A DNA stretch of 64,000 bases from Rhizorhapis suberifaciens (GTDB lineage Bacteria; Pseudomonadota; Alphaproteobacteria; Sphingomonadales; Sphingomonadaceae): assembly GCF_014200045.1 (NCBI RefSeq), contig NZ_JACHOV010000003.1, positions 204,001 through 268,000 on the forward strand, in the 5' to 3' direction. The position numbers and the translations under genes were made by a program. Every line of letters begins with the position of its first letter. Position 1 is the stretch's first letter. Shown in pieces: positions 1 through 8,311 of this stretch. A model generated the notes under the pieces. It had not been told where the DNA came from. It did no database searches and was given only the letters and a program-made list of their open reading frames with translations.

Positions 1-703
1 CCTCCTGATCGACGGATATCGGCACCACTTCGGCTCCGACCGCTTCTAAAATGCGACGCGCCCGCATATATCCCGGATCTTCCAGGGCGACCCGGTCGCC
101 ATTTCCGATCATGGCGTCGCAGATCATCGACAAGGAATCTTGATAACCCCCGGTAATGAGCACCTGTTCGCTGTTACATACGACCCCGCGAGCCAAGGCT
201 AGATAGTTAACGATTTCCTGGCGCAACCTTGGAAGTCCCGTCGGGGGCGGGTAATGCATAGACTCCGCGCCAATCATTCGAGCCCGCTTGACCAATAGCC
301 GCGACCAAATCTTGCGCGGAAACTCGTCGAATGCCGGCAAGCCTAATTGGAAGGGAAGAGGCGGACTGGGCTCATCCCGCACATCGGCGTCCGCAAGAGC
401 TGCTATCCTGCTTTTCGGGTCTCCAACTATCCGCTCCAGCCACTCCTTGGCATGCGCTGTGATGATTGTCCCAGCACCGGCACGCGATTCCACAAAGCCC
501 TTGCCGGCCAGAAGCGCATAGGCCGCCTTCACTGTACCGCGAGCAAGTTTGAGCTGGCTCGCGAGCGCCCGCGTCGAAGGTAAGCGATCCCCGGTTGAAA
601 GACCGCCGTTGAGGATCGCGCTCTCAATTCGCCTGGCGATCTCTTCATAGGCGGTGCCCTGATGCGTGACGTCGATGACGAAATCGAAACAAACGGCGCC
701 CAT
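1..703 (-). CDS. MocR/PdxR-family GntR-HTH aminotransferase-like regulator, partial
   Basis: The minus-strand frame opens with ATG at 703 and stays open to the window edge, so the C-terminal half of the protein is missing. Residues about 10-75 form a GntR-type winged helix (LPSTRALASQLKLARGTVKA is the recognition part). A linker follows, and from about residue 115 the fold-type-I aminotransferase-like region begins (LGLPAFDEFPRKIW, then TGLPRLRQEI, ITGGYQDSL and LEDPGY). MocR/PdxR proteins bind PLP in this domain and commonly control PLP or amine metabolism. The gene is divergent from the carboxymuconolactone-decarboxylase-like gene at 812, its likely target; this is inference from position. 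The PLP lysine lies outside the window, so whether the domain is intact cannot be judged. Confidence 0.9.
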   Translation of the reverse strand, partial: MGAVCFDFVIDVTHQGTAYEEIARRIESAILNGGLSTGDRLPSTRALASQLKLARGTVKAAYALLAGKGFVESRAGAGTIITAHAKEWLERIVGDPKSRIAALADADVRDEPSPPLPFQLGLPAFDEFPRKIWSRLLVKRARMIGAESMHYPPPTGLPRLRQEIVNYLALARGVVCNSEQVLITGGYQDSLSMICDAMIGNGDRVALEDPGYMRARRILEAVGAEVVPISVDQE

Positions 704-811
704 CGGCTTCACCTTGGATCATGTCGCTAGGCGGGATTTGGGCCACGACAAATCGAATGTAAAATATAAATTGGAGAAACCTCTCCCACTTAGAAAGGGA
801 ATATTCCGTAC

Positions 812-1252
812 ATGACAGCTAATCGTTTGGTCCCGAGCAAGGCCTCCCCGGATCTCTATCAGGCCGTATTGCAAGTCGATGCCCTTATCCAGAAATCAGA
901 CCTCCCTCCGCAGCTTATGGAGTTGGTAAAAATCCGCGCTTCCCAGATCAATGGCTGTGCCTTCTGCCTGGACTTGCATAGCCAAGCTGCCCGTAAGGCC
1001 GACGAGACCCAGAGACGGCTCGACGTTCTGAGCGGATGGCGCGAGGCTGATATTTACAGCCCTGCCGAAAGAGCCGCGCTTGCCTGGACCGAGAGCTTGA
1101 CGAATATCAGCCAGACCGGAGCAAAGGACCAAGATTATGAGCCGCTCAAGGCGCACTTTAGCGACAAGGACATTGTCGACCTGACGATCCTCATCGGCCT
1201 GATAAACCTTTTCAACCGCCTTGCCGTTTCGATGCGCTACGTGGTCGCTTGA
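812..1252 (+). CDS. Carboxymuconolactone decarboxylase/AhpD-like protein
   Basis: This 146-residue protein carries the AhpD-type redox core: Glu37, then Cys49-x-x-Cys52 with His56 (CAFCLDLH). That signature marks the alkylhydroperoxidase branch of the carboxymuconolactone decarboxylase superfamily and not the true aromatic decarboxylases. The expected role is thiol-dependent peroxide reduction in the cytoplasm, although the substrate of such stand-alone members is generally unknown. It is divergent from the MocR regulator and overlaps the next gene's start region, suggesting a short regulated operon with the acetyltransferase. Confidence 0.85.
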   Translation: MTANRLVPSKASPDLYQAVLQVDALIQKSDLPPQLMELVKIRASQINGCAFCLDLHSQAARKADETQRRLDVLSGWREADIYSPAERAALAWTESLTNISQTGAKDQDYEPLKAHFSDKDIVDLTILIGLINLFNRLAVSMRYVVA

Positions 1253-1254
1253 TC

Positions 1255-1734
1255 ATGACACATCTGCCAAAAAAAGGCGGCTCCTGCACGGCTGACAATA
1301 TAATTATAGAGCCAATGCTGATAGAAGCGATCGGCATGGACGGTTTTGGGCTGATAAGGCAGTTGCGTCCGCATCTTCGTTCCATGTCGCAATTCAAAGA
1401 GGCGCTTTGGCGATTAGACCGCCAAGGATATCGGTTGATTGGCGCAGTTAATGACCGTGCCAGCCTTGTCGGACTCGCGGGCTATCGCCGCGTTGAAAAT
1501 TTCGTACACGGCCGCTTTTTTTACGTTGACGATCTCGTCGTCGATGAAGCCTGGCGCGGCCGTGGGATCGGTCGTCGATTGCTCTCAGCTCTATGCGTCA
1601 ACGGGAAAGCCAAGAAATACGACAACCTTGTCCTGGACACCGGTGCCGACAATCGGGCAGCGCAAACCTTTTACAACAGTTTCGGTCTTGTGGCGTCGGC
1701 GGTTCATTACATTGGTTCACTTTCGGAACAATAG
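1255..1734 (+). CDS. GNAT-family N-acetyltransferase
   Basis: The acetyl-CoA-binding motif A is clear: VVDEAWRGRGIGRRLL, with R-G-R-G-I-G around residues 101-106, followed by the NRAAQTFYNSFGL segment typical of GNAT C-termini. I chose ATG 1255; an in-frame TTG at 1249 also exists and would overlap the stop of the preceding gene. The substrate cannot be read from the sequence. The gene follows the AhpD-like gene with essentially no gap, so the two are probably co-transcribed. A 95-base gap separates it from the LuxR-type gene. Confidence 0.85.
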   Translation: MTHLPKKGGSCTADNIIIEPMLIEAIGMDGFGLIRQLRPHLRSMSQFKEALWRLDRQGYRLIGAVNDRASLVGLAGYRRVENFVHGRFFYVDDLVVDEAWRGRGIGRRLLSALCVNGKAKKYDNLVLDTGADNRAAQTFYNSFGLVASAVHYIGSLSEQ

Positions 1735-1829
1735 TCGAGCGATTCATGACGACGGCTTCGCCATGCTTTCTCGGCGCGATATCGCAACATTCCGGAGCGT
1801 TGCTACAGTGCAATTGACGGAGGATCGTC

Positions 1830-2552
1830 ATGGTTGGCCACATCGCTGACTACCCTTCTGCGACCACATCGCCAAATCTTCTCGTTTCACTGTTTCGCGC
1901 GGACCGAAAGGAAGCTGTGCGTCATACGCTTATCGAGTTGGCGAAAACCTACGGTTTCCTCGGAACGTCCTATCTCCTGATCAAAGGTGGCTCGGCGATG
2001 AACCTCTCCACGCTACCTGAACTCACCAGCGTTGAGCTTGAGCAAAGCCTGACGATAGCGACGCAACCATTCATGGCAGCGATGGGAAAAGCGGGGGCGC
2101 CCATTGAGTGGGAGCTGTCACAGGATTGCGACGCGATCGATTGCGGTATTGTGCTGCCTTCGACCGCGCGGCGGCTCAGCGACATTGGGGTAGATTACGG
2201 CCTGAGCCTCTTAATTGACCTGTCCGACGAGGAAGGTGGCTTACTGACGCTATATGCCCGATCCACAGACAATCCCGATCTCGCCAGCGCGCGCACGGCT
2301 ATGCCGTTGATTGGCTTTGCGATTCACACCAAGATTCAATCGCTTCCAGAATTCCGTTTTGCGCAGTCGACGGCCCGGCTCTCATGCCGCGAGAAAGAGT
2401 GCATCGCATGGGCCGCGCAGGGCAAGAACATTGCCGGAATCTCGGCTATAATGGGCATTACCGAGCGCACAGTTCTCTTTCATATCTCGAACGCCAAGCG
2501 CCGCCTCGACGCCGATACAATTGCACATGCAGTCTTCAAGTCTTACGCATGA
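1830..2552 (+). CDS. LuxR-family transcriptional regulator (solo)
   Basis: The C-terminal residues 183-235 are a clear LuxR/FixJ helix-turn-helix (LSCREKECIAWAAQGKNIAG, then GITERTVLFHISNAKRRL). The N-terminal 175 residues have the size and position of an autoinducer-binding domain. The usual invariant aromatic/acidic ligand residues (W-x3-Y, D-P, second W) are not obvious, so the ligand may not be an acyl-homoserine lactone. No luxI-type synthase is in the window, making it a solo regulator. The start at 1830 is supported by a GGAGG Shine-Dalgarno just upstream. It may control the GNAT/AhpD pair or distant genes. Confidence 0.85.
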   Translation: MVGHIADYPSATTSPNLLVSLFRADRKEAVRHTLIELAKTYGFLGTSYLLIKGGSAMNLSTLPELTSVELEQSLTIATQPFMAAMGKAGAPIEWELSQDCDAIDCGIVLPSTARRLSDIGVDYGLSLLIDLSDEEGGLLTLYARSTDNPDLASARTAMPLIGFAIHTKIQSLPEFRFAQSTARLSCREKECIAWAAQGKNIAGISAIMGITERTVLFHISNAKRRLDADTIAHAVFKSYA

Positions 2553-2661
2553 GTTGGCGCCACTCGTCCCCGCCACGGATTTACCCTCGCCTCAGGGCCA
2601 ATTTCCGATAATCTAGCTTCAACTGTGCAGCAGCCGACCTCGCAATCCTCGCGGCATGCTC

Positions 2662-3978
2662 CTACCCCACCATTTTCAATGCCTGGGCGAAGTCGGCAAT
2701 CAGATCGTCCGCATCCTCCACACCAATCGATATGCGGACCATATTGTCGGTGATGTCGAGCGCTTTCCGCCGCTCTGGCGCGACTGACAAGTGGGTCATC
2801 GCCGCCGGATGGCTGGCCAATGTCTCCGTTCCGCCCAGACTGACCGCAAGCTTGGCGATTTTGAGGGAATCGAGGAAGGCGAAGGCCTCCTTTTCACCAC
2901 CCTTCAGGTAAAGCGAGAAGGTAGAGCCTGCCCCTGAGCAATGACGGTCATAAATATGGCGCTGCCGTTCGCTGCTGGGGAAGCCCAGATAGACGACACG
3001 CTGCACTTGCGGCTGTTCGCGCAGCCAGGCGCAGATGCGGGCAGCGTTTTCCCCCGCGCGCGTCATACGCAACTCCAGTGTCTCCAAACTCCGCAGCAGC
3101 ATCCACGCACTATGGGGATCCAATATGGTGCCGATAGTGTTCCGCATGGCACGGACCTGATCAATCATGCTTTTCGCGCCGAGTACACAGCCAGCCACCA
3201 GATCGCTGTGGCCCCCGGCATATTTTGTGAGCGAGTAGACCACCAGGTCCACACCGAACTTCAGCGGCTGGTGCCACAGCGGTCCAAGAAAGGTGTTGTC
3301 GATGACGATCGGCGGCTTTTCAGCCTCATTGGCGAACAGGCTGTTGCGAGCCTCGACTACGGCCTCGACGTCCACCAGCACATTGGTCGGGTTGGCGGGG
3401 CTTTCCAGATAGATCATCGCCAGACGGCCCATGCCCTTTGCCTTCTTCAGCACGGCATCGATTTCCTCACGGCTCGCGCCTGCAGGAAAATCCAGCCAGT
3501 GAACGCCGAACTTGCCCAAAATCCGACCGATCAACGCTTCGGCGGCGGCATAGAGCGGGGCGCTGTGCAGGATCACGTCTCCCGGATGAACGAAGGTGAG
3601 AAGCGTGGTAGCGATGGCCGACATTCCGCTGGAGAAGGTCAGCGCGTCCTCGGCATCCTCCCAAACGCCCAGCCGATCTTCGGCAATTTCCTGGTTGGGA
3701 CCGTTGAAGCGTGAATAAACCAGGCCCTCCGCGCCGCCTGGCCTTATGCCGGTCACTCCTTCAAAATGGCGCTTCCCCGCCTCCGCGCTTTCGAAGACGA
3801 AGGTGGAGGTCAGGAAGATAGGCGGCTTTAATGCGCCTTCCGACAGACCCGGGTCGAAGCCGTGTCCCATCATCAACGTGGAGGGCCTTAGCCGCCTTCC
3901 GTCAATTTCCAATATGTCCGGCTTGGGCCGTCTGCGGGGCGTTGTTGAGGGGGCAGCGCCTTTTTTCTCACCGGTCAT
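2662..3978 (-). CDS. Cystathionine gamma-synthase family PLP enzyme
   Basis: This is a Cys/Met-metabolism fold-type-I PLP enzyme of about 438 residues. Numbered from an in-frame upstream TTG (3996), it shows YSRFNGP (94-100, phosphate-binding Tyr/Arg), SSGMSA (122-127), the PLP-ring Asp233 in VIDNTF and the Schiff-base lysine K258 in YSLTKYAGGHSD. I start at ATG 3978 because an AGAGGA Shine-Dalgarno lies about 8 bases before it; the upstream TTG has none. Members make or break the thioether of cystathionine or act as gamma-lyases, and the reaction cannot be assigned by motif. The roughly 30-residue basic N-terminal extension is unusual. It ends the lgt-to-SLC13 operon. Confidence 0.85.
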   Translation of the reverse strand: MTGEKKGAAPSTTPRRRPKPDILEIDGRRLRPSTLMMGHGFDPGLSEGALKPPIFLTSTFVFESAEAGKRHFEGVTGIRPGGAEGLVYSRFNGPNQEIAEDRLGVWEDAEDALTFSSGMSAIATTLLTFVHPGDVILHSAPLYAAAEALIGRILGKFGVHWLDFPAGASREEIDAVLKKAKGMGRLAMIYLESPANPTNVLVDVEAVVEARNSLFANEAEKPPIVIDNTFLGPLWHQPLKFGVDLVVYSLTKYAGGHSDLVAGCVLGAKSMIDQVRAMRNTIGTILDPHSAWMLLRSLETLELRMTRAGENAARICAWLREQPQVQRVVYLGFPSSERQRHIYDRHCSGAGSTFSLYLKGGEKEAFAFLDSLKIAKLAVSLGGTETLASHPAAMTHLSVAPERRKALDITDNMVRISIGVEDADDLIADFAQALKMVG

Positions 3979-4034
3979 ATTTCCGTTCCTCTTCAATACC
4001 GCTGCGTGGCGCAGTCATCCGCATGGGGAACAAT

Positions 4035-5438
4035 CTAACCGGCTATGGGTGCCAAAACAAAGACGGTTAAAACAATGAGCGCGACCCCTGCGGTATCAAG
4101 CAGCAATCCGGCCTTCAGCATTCGGGGCAGCGCAATATGCCCGGTGGCCCAGGCTATGGCATTGGGGCCCGTACCCGATGGCAGCATGAAGCCCCAACTG
4201 GCCGCAAAGGCAGCCGGCAGGGCCAACGTGAGCGGATCGGCGCCCGTCGCCGCAATCAGTCCGGCAACCACTGGCATCATGCCGCTGGCGCTGGCGACGT
4301 TGGACGCAAATTCCGTCACCACGACAACCAGCGCCACCAGAGCCAGTGCAATGAAGAGCGGCGGCACGCTTCCCAACGGCTCAAGCGCCGAGCCAAGCCA
4401 GCTGTCGAGGCCTGAAGCCGTAACGCCTTCGGCCAGCGCCAGTCCGCCGCCGAACATCATGATCACGCCCCAAGGCGCGCGATTTGCCTCTTGCCAGTTG
4501 AGTAGCGGGCGTCCCGTGCCGTCCGGGATAATGAATAGCAGCAGCGCGCCAGCAATGGCTATGCTACCGTCCTCAATGCGGCCTCCCGACAAGGCGGACG
4601 GGAAAAGCGGCAACAGCACCCACATTGCCACTACGGCCATAAGCAAGGGAACCAGCCGCTTTTCGGCCACAGACCAGGGGCCCGGCGTACCGATGGCGCC
4701 ATGCAGGCTGTGCCCATCGAAGCTCTTCGCATCAACGCGCTGGACCCTCATCAAAATGCACCAGCAGAGCGGGACGCCAATGAGCACCAAGGGCATGCCG
4801 AAGATTGCCCAGGTCAGGAAATCGATGCGATAGCCGAGGAGCCGCTCGATCAGGCCCGCGGCAATGGCGTTGGTCGGCGATCCCACCAGTGTGCCCAGGC
4901 CGCCTATGCTGGCGGCAAAAGCAATCCCCATGGCCAGAGCGCCTGCAAACCCTTCCGTTTCTTCCTTCTCAACGCCAGCAGCCGCGATAACGGCCAGCCC
5001 GATCGGCATCATGATCAGGGTTGTAGCAGTGTTGGAGACGATCAGGCTGAGTATTGCTGTGGCCGTCATAAAGGCGAGCAACAGGCCGCCGGGCGTTCGC
5101 CCGCCGCGCGCGACAACAGCCAGCGCAAGCCGCCGGTGCAGGCCCGTGCGCTCGATCGCCAGCGCCAGGAAGGCTCCCCCCAACACCAGGAACAGGATCG
5201 GCGAATAATAAGCGGCGGCGATTTCCTTGGGCGACATCATTCCCGTCAGTGGAATGACCAGGAAGGGCAGTAAAGCCGTGGCGGTAAGCGGCAGCGCCTC
5301 TGTCATCCACCAAGCCGCCATCAGCACAAGAAGCGCGACCATATGCCAGGCGTTGGCAGTCATGCCCGCAGGGGCAGGCAGTGCGAGCAGGACGAAAAAG
5401 GCCAGGATGCCGCCCCACAGGCCCATTGTTTTCGTCAT
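4035..5438 (-). CDS. SLC13/DASS-family anion:sodium symporter
   Basis: This 467-residue integral membrane protein has about a dozen hydrophobic segments. It carries both diagnostic half-site motifs of the divalent anion/sodium symporter family: SNTAT at about 135-139 and TEFASN at about 375-380, followed by ASASGMMPV. Family members take up dicarboxylates, sulfate or related anions with sodium. The start overlaps the end of pgeF by 4 bases and 56 bases separate it from the downstream cystathionine gamma-synthase-like gene. Sulfate or a thio-organic anion is therefore worth considering as substrate, but that is only inference from context. Confidence 0.88.
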   Translation of the reverse strand: MTKTMGLWGGILAFFVLLALPAPAGMTANAWHMVALLVLMAAWWMTEALPLTATALLPFLVIPLTGMMSPKEIAAAYYSPILFLVLGGAFLALAIERTGLHRRLALAVVARGGRTPGGLLLAFMTATAILSLIVSNTATTLIMMPIGLAVIAAAGVEKEETEGFAGALAMGIAFAASIGGLGTLVGSPTNAIAAGLIERLLGYRIDFLTWAIFGMPLVLIGVPLCWCILMRVQRVDAKSFDGHSLHGAIGTPGPWSVAEKRLVPLLMAVVAMWVLLPLFPSALSGGRIEDGSIAIAGALLLFIIPDGTGRPLLNWQEANRAPWGVIMMFGGGLALAEGVTASGLDSWLGSALEPLGSVPPLFIALALVALVVVVTEFASNVASASGMMPVVAGLIAATGADPLTLALPAAFAASWGFMLPSGTGPNAIAWATGHIALPRMLKAGLLLDTAGVALIVLTVFVLAPIAG

Positions 5439-6199
5439 TCGGGGGCAAGGCCGATGAGCGAGATCTGACGTCCATATCCCGGCTCACCCTGATGGCAGGA
5501 GCGGCGATAGCTGTAGAAGCGGCTGGGCTGCGAATAAGTGTCCTCGCCCAACGCCTCTATGCGGGTCACCCCCGCTTGCGCCAGGCGGGCCACGACATAG
5601 GCTTCGATATCGAACTGCTGATGAAAGGGTCTGCCCGCGGTGAAGAAGCGCTCATTGTCGGGATCGGCGCGCAGGAAAGTCGATGCGAAATCGTCGGCCA
5701 CCTCATATGATGACCGTGCGATGCAGGGACCGACCGCGCATCCGATCCGATCTCTTCGCGCGCCCTGCTTTTCCATCGCCTGCAACACGGCGTCAGTCAC
5801 CCCGCCCAAAGCGCCCTTCCAACCAGCGTGAGCCGCACCGACGACGCCCGCCTGCTGGTCTGCGAAAAGCACCGGCACGCAATCGGCCGTCAAAATGCCT
5901 AGCAACAGCCCTGGCTGGTTGGTCACCATTGCGTCGGCGCTGGGTCGGGCATCCTCCGATATGGGCTCGGTCACGGTCACGACATCAGGAGAATGCACTT
6001 GATGAACTGTCACCAGGATCGACCCAGGCAACACCGCTTCACGCGCCAATATACGGTTCTGGTTTATCGCCGTACGATCATCCGCAGAGCCCAAACCGAC
6101 ATTCAGACCGCCATATAGGCCAATGGACACGCCGCCTCGCCGCCCCAGAAAGCCATGCGGCACGCCACCCAATGCGCCGCTACGCAAGATTTCGATCAC
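5435..6199 (-). CDS. pgeF: Peptidoglycan editing factor PgeF / YfiH (LACC1-type laccase-domain protein)
   Basis: The 254-residue protein has the metal-binding triad of the YfiH/DUF152 family: His69 (VTVHQVHSPD), Cys107 (ILTADCVPVLFAD) and His124 (GAAHAGWKGALGG), plus the GPCI motif near 157-160. Characterised members act as purine nucleoside phosphorylase/adenosine deaminase or prevent mis-incorporation into peptidoglycan precursors. It starts at GTG 6199, overlapping the preceding methyltransferase stop by 4 bases, which indicates translational coupling. Position after lgt and the MidA-like gene is a familiar alphaproteobacterial arrangement. Confidence 0.92.
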   Translation of the reverse strand: MIEILRSGALGGVPHGFLGRRGGVSIGLYGGLNVGLGSADDRTAINQNRILAREAVLPGSILVTVHQVHSPDVVTVTEPISEDARPSADAMVTNQPGLLLGILTADCVPVLFADQQAGVVGAAHAGWKGALGGVTDAVLQAMEKQGARRDRIGCAVGPCIARSSYEVADDFASTFLRADPDNERFFTAGRPFHQQFDIEAYVVARLAQAGVTRIEALGEDTYSQPSRFYSYRRSCHQGEPGYGRQISLIGLAPE

Positions 6200-7272
6200 C
6201 CGTTAAACCCCTCAGCCGATGCCCAGTCCGGGTGGACGAAGGCCATCGCCTTGAAAAGGGTGCCCATCTGATCGTCCGCGGTCAACCGGGATCGTGCGTT
6301 TTCAATTTCTTCCGCCCGTTCCGGTGATTTTTGGGCCAGCATTGCGGCGCGAGCATCGATGCCGACAGCTTTGAGCCAGGCACCTTGTCCTACCGGACCG
6401 AATACCTTCAATCCCGCCTGCCGCGCCATATTGCCAAGGCAAGTGAAATCCACATGTGCGGTAAGGTCGCTTGCACCTGGATCGGCAAAGGGGTTGGAGG
6501 CCATGTGTCCGCGCACAGCCTGCAGCGTATCTCCCAACGCCGGACCTTCATAGCCATAGTCGATTATGATGGCGGCCCCGCCCTGCCTGGCGATTCGTAG
6601 CGCCAGCGCGTAAGCGACTGTGGCGCTTGCCGGCGAGCTTTCCAGTATCGCGCCTTCAGGGACGTAGCGCAGGGCGTCCGGAACCGCGCTGTCCATCGGG
6701 CGAAATCCCGCCATGGGCTCGAACAAGCCCGGCTCGCCATTCAACGCGCGGATCACTACCCGCTCCCGCCAGCCCTTGGGAGTCGCAACCATCTGACGCA
6801 CGGGAAGCGCGTCGAAAAACTCATTGGCTACAGCGAGGATGGGTCCGCTGGTTGGCAGGCTGTCCAGATCATCGTGCCAGTCTGCATGAGAAATATTGGC
6901 CTTCTGCTTGGCCCGGAGAGCCTCGCTGGTTTCGACCAGATGCACCTTTGGCGCAAGCGCCGCCATCTCCATCGCACGCAACGCATCTACAGCGAGCGTG
7001 CCGCGACCCGGTCCCAGTTCCACATAAAGGGGATCGGCTTTGCGGCCGCTGCGCATCCAGAGGTCTGCAAGCCAGAGCCCGATCAGTTCGCCAAACATCT
7101 GGCTGATTTCTGGCGCAGTGATGAAATCGCCCCCCGCGCCCAGCGGATCGCGACTATTATAATAATGCGCGTTTGCCTCGGCCATATAATGGGCGACCGA
7201 TATTGGCCCACCGGCATCGATCTGTCGCGCGAGGCGATCGGGAAGTGGCAGCTCGTCAGCCTGCACGCGCAC
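6196..7272 (-). CDS. SAM-dependent methyltransferase, MidA/NDUFAF7 family
   Basis: This is a DUF185/COG1565 class-I methyltransferase of 358 residues. The N-terminal [20 protein letters not shown] (about 42-61) is diagnostic, and the SAM-binding motif I is VELGPGRG (84-91). The eukaryotic relative NDUFAF7 dimethylates an arginine of complex I during assembly; the bacterial target is not established. Translation starts at GTG 7272 inside the end of lgt (17-base overlap) and ends in a 4-base overlap with pgeF, so the three genes are one transcription unit. Confidence 0.9.
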   Translation of the reverse strand: MRVQADELPLPDRLARQIDAGGPISVAHYMAEANAHYYNSRDPLGAGGDFITAPEISQMFGELIGLWLADLWMRSGRKADPLYVELGPGRGTLAVDALRAMEMAALAPKVHLVETSEALRAKQKANISHADWHDDLDSLPTSGPILAVANEFFDALPVRQMVATPKGWRERVVIRALNGEPGLFEPMAGFRPMDSAVPDALRYVPEGAILESSPASATVAYALALRIARQGGAAIIIDYGYEGPALGDTLQAVRGHMASNPFADPGASDLTAHVDFTCLGNMARQAGLKVFGPVGQGAWLKAVGIDARAAMLAQKSPERAEEIENARSRLTADDQMGTLFKAMAFVHPDWASAEGFNG

Positions 7273-8122
7273 TCCCGTCCGGAAATGCGCCCCGCACGGC
7301 CCGGCTGCGAGCGGTGGCGATGAGATACAGGCCGCCCATTATCATGGGCAAGGTGAGCCATTGACCCATATGCAGGCCGGTGCGCGCGGCAAATTCCATC
7401 AACTGCGCATCTGCCTCTCGAAAGAATTCCACGGTAAAACGCGCAACGCCATAACCCAGCAGGAAAATGCCGACCAGCATGCCCGGCTGGTAGCGTGCCC
7501 GCGTCTTCCAGAAGGCAAACCACAGGATGACGCCGAGCACGACGCCTTCAAGCGCCGCTTCGTAGAGTTGGCTGGGATGACGAGGCACTTCGCCACCTGT
7601 GGGAAAGACAATCGCCCATGGCACCTCGCTTGCCTTACCCCAGAGTTCACCATTCACGAAGTTGGCAAGGCGGCCGAAGAACAGCCCGAAGGGTACGCAG
7701 CACGCCACATAATCATGTACGCGCAGCCAACTCAGCCCGTTCTTGCGCGCCAGATATAATATGCCGAGCGATACGCCCAAAACGCCGCCGTGGAAAGACA
7801 TGCCGCCTTCCCACAATTTGAATATGTCGAGCGGCCGTTCGAGAATCGCAGGCTGATAGAAAAAGACGTAGGCCAGTCTTCCGCCCAGAATGATGCCGAG
7901 CGTCGCATAGAAGATCATGTCGTCAGCATGACGCCGGGCCAAAGGGGCACCGGGCTGGGCGATCAGCTTCAGCAAATACCAATAGCCGATCAGTATTCCC
8001 GACAGATAGGCGAGGCTGTACCATTTGATAGTGAAGAATCCGAGATCCAGCGCGACAGGATCCAGTCCCAGATTTTCAAAACGGACATGAGCCGTGGCAG
8101 CGGCGAAAATGGTTTCGATCAA
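7256..8122 (-). CDS. lgt: Prolipoprotein diacylglyceryl transferase
   Basis: The gene encodes the inner-membrane enzyme that moves diacylglycerol from phosphatidylglycerol to the lipobox cysteine of prolipoproteins. The 288-residue product has several membrane segments, the HGGVLGV region and the Lgt signature [13 protein letters not shown]. Translation appears to start at TTG 8122; no in-frame ATG fits the conserved N-terminus. It heads the minus-strand operon and is divergent from the O-demethylase gene, sharing a 189-base intergenic region. Lipoprotein substrates in this window include the SIMPL, DUF3576 and LptE products. Confidence 0.95.
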   Translation of the reverse strand: MIETIFAAATAHVRFENLGLDPVALDLGFFTIKWYSLAYLSGILIGYWYLLKLIAQPGAPLARRHADDMIFYATLGIILGGRLAYVFFYQPAILERPLDIFKLWEGGMSFHGGVLGVSLGILYLARKNGLSWLRVHDYVACCVPFGLFFGRLANFVNGELWGKASEVPWAIVFPTGGEVPRHPSQLYEAALEGVVLGVILWFAFWKTRARYQPGMLVGIFLLGYGVARFTVEFFREADAQLMEFAARTGLHMGQWLTLPMIMGGLYLIATARSRAVRGAFPDGSARAG

Positions 8123-8238
8123 GGCACTTCCCCAGCAATTTCGGCCTGCATAGAGGATGGCGCTGGTAAGACCAAGGGGGAGCGGGATGAAAATGGCCCT
8201 CGCACCACGATCGGCAAGGGGATCGAACTGGACATAAC

Positions 8239-8270
8239 TTCATAGATATGAAATATTCTGGTACATGAAT
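8239..8270. promoter_or_regulatory. Palindromic operator candidate before the O-demethylase gene
   Basis: Between lgt and the demethylase gene lies a perfect inverted repeat, TTCATA-GA-TATGAA (8239-8252). It is followed at 8255-8270 by a second, imperfect 16-base palindrome (12 of 16 positions symmetric). The pair sits 42-73 bases before the GTG at 8312, where a promoter would be. IclR-family regulators bind short palindromes of this kind, and an IclR gene lies 2.3 kb downstream. Assignment to that regulator is inference. Confidence 0.4.
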
Positions 8271-8311
8271 TAACTGCCTGGCTTTGCGCCCCTATCACGA
8301 GGAGAGTTGAA

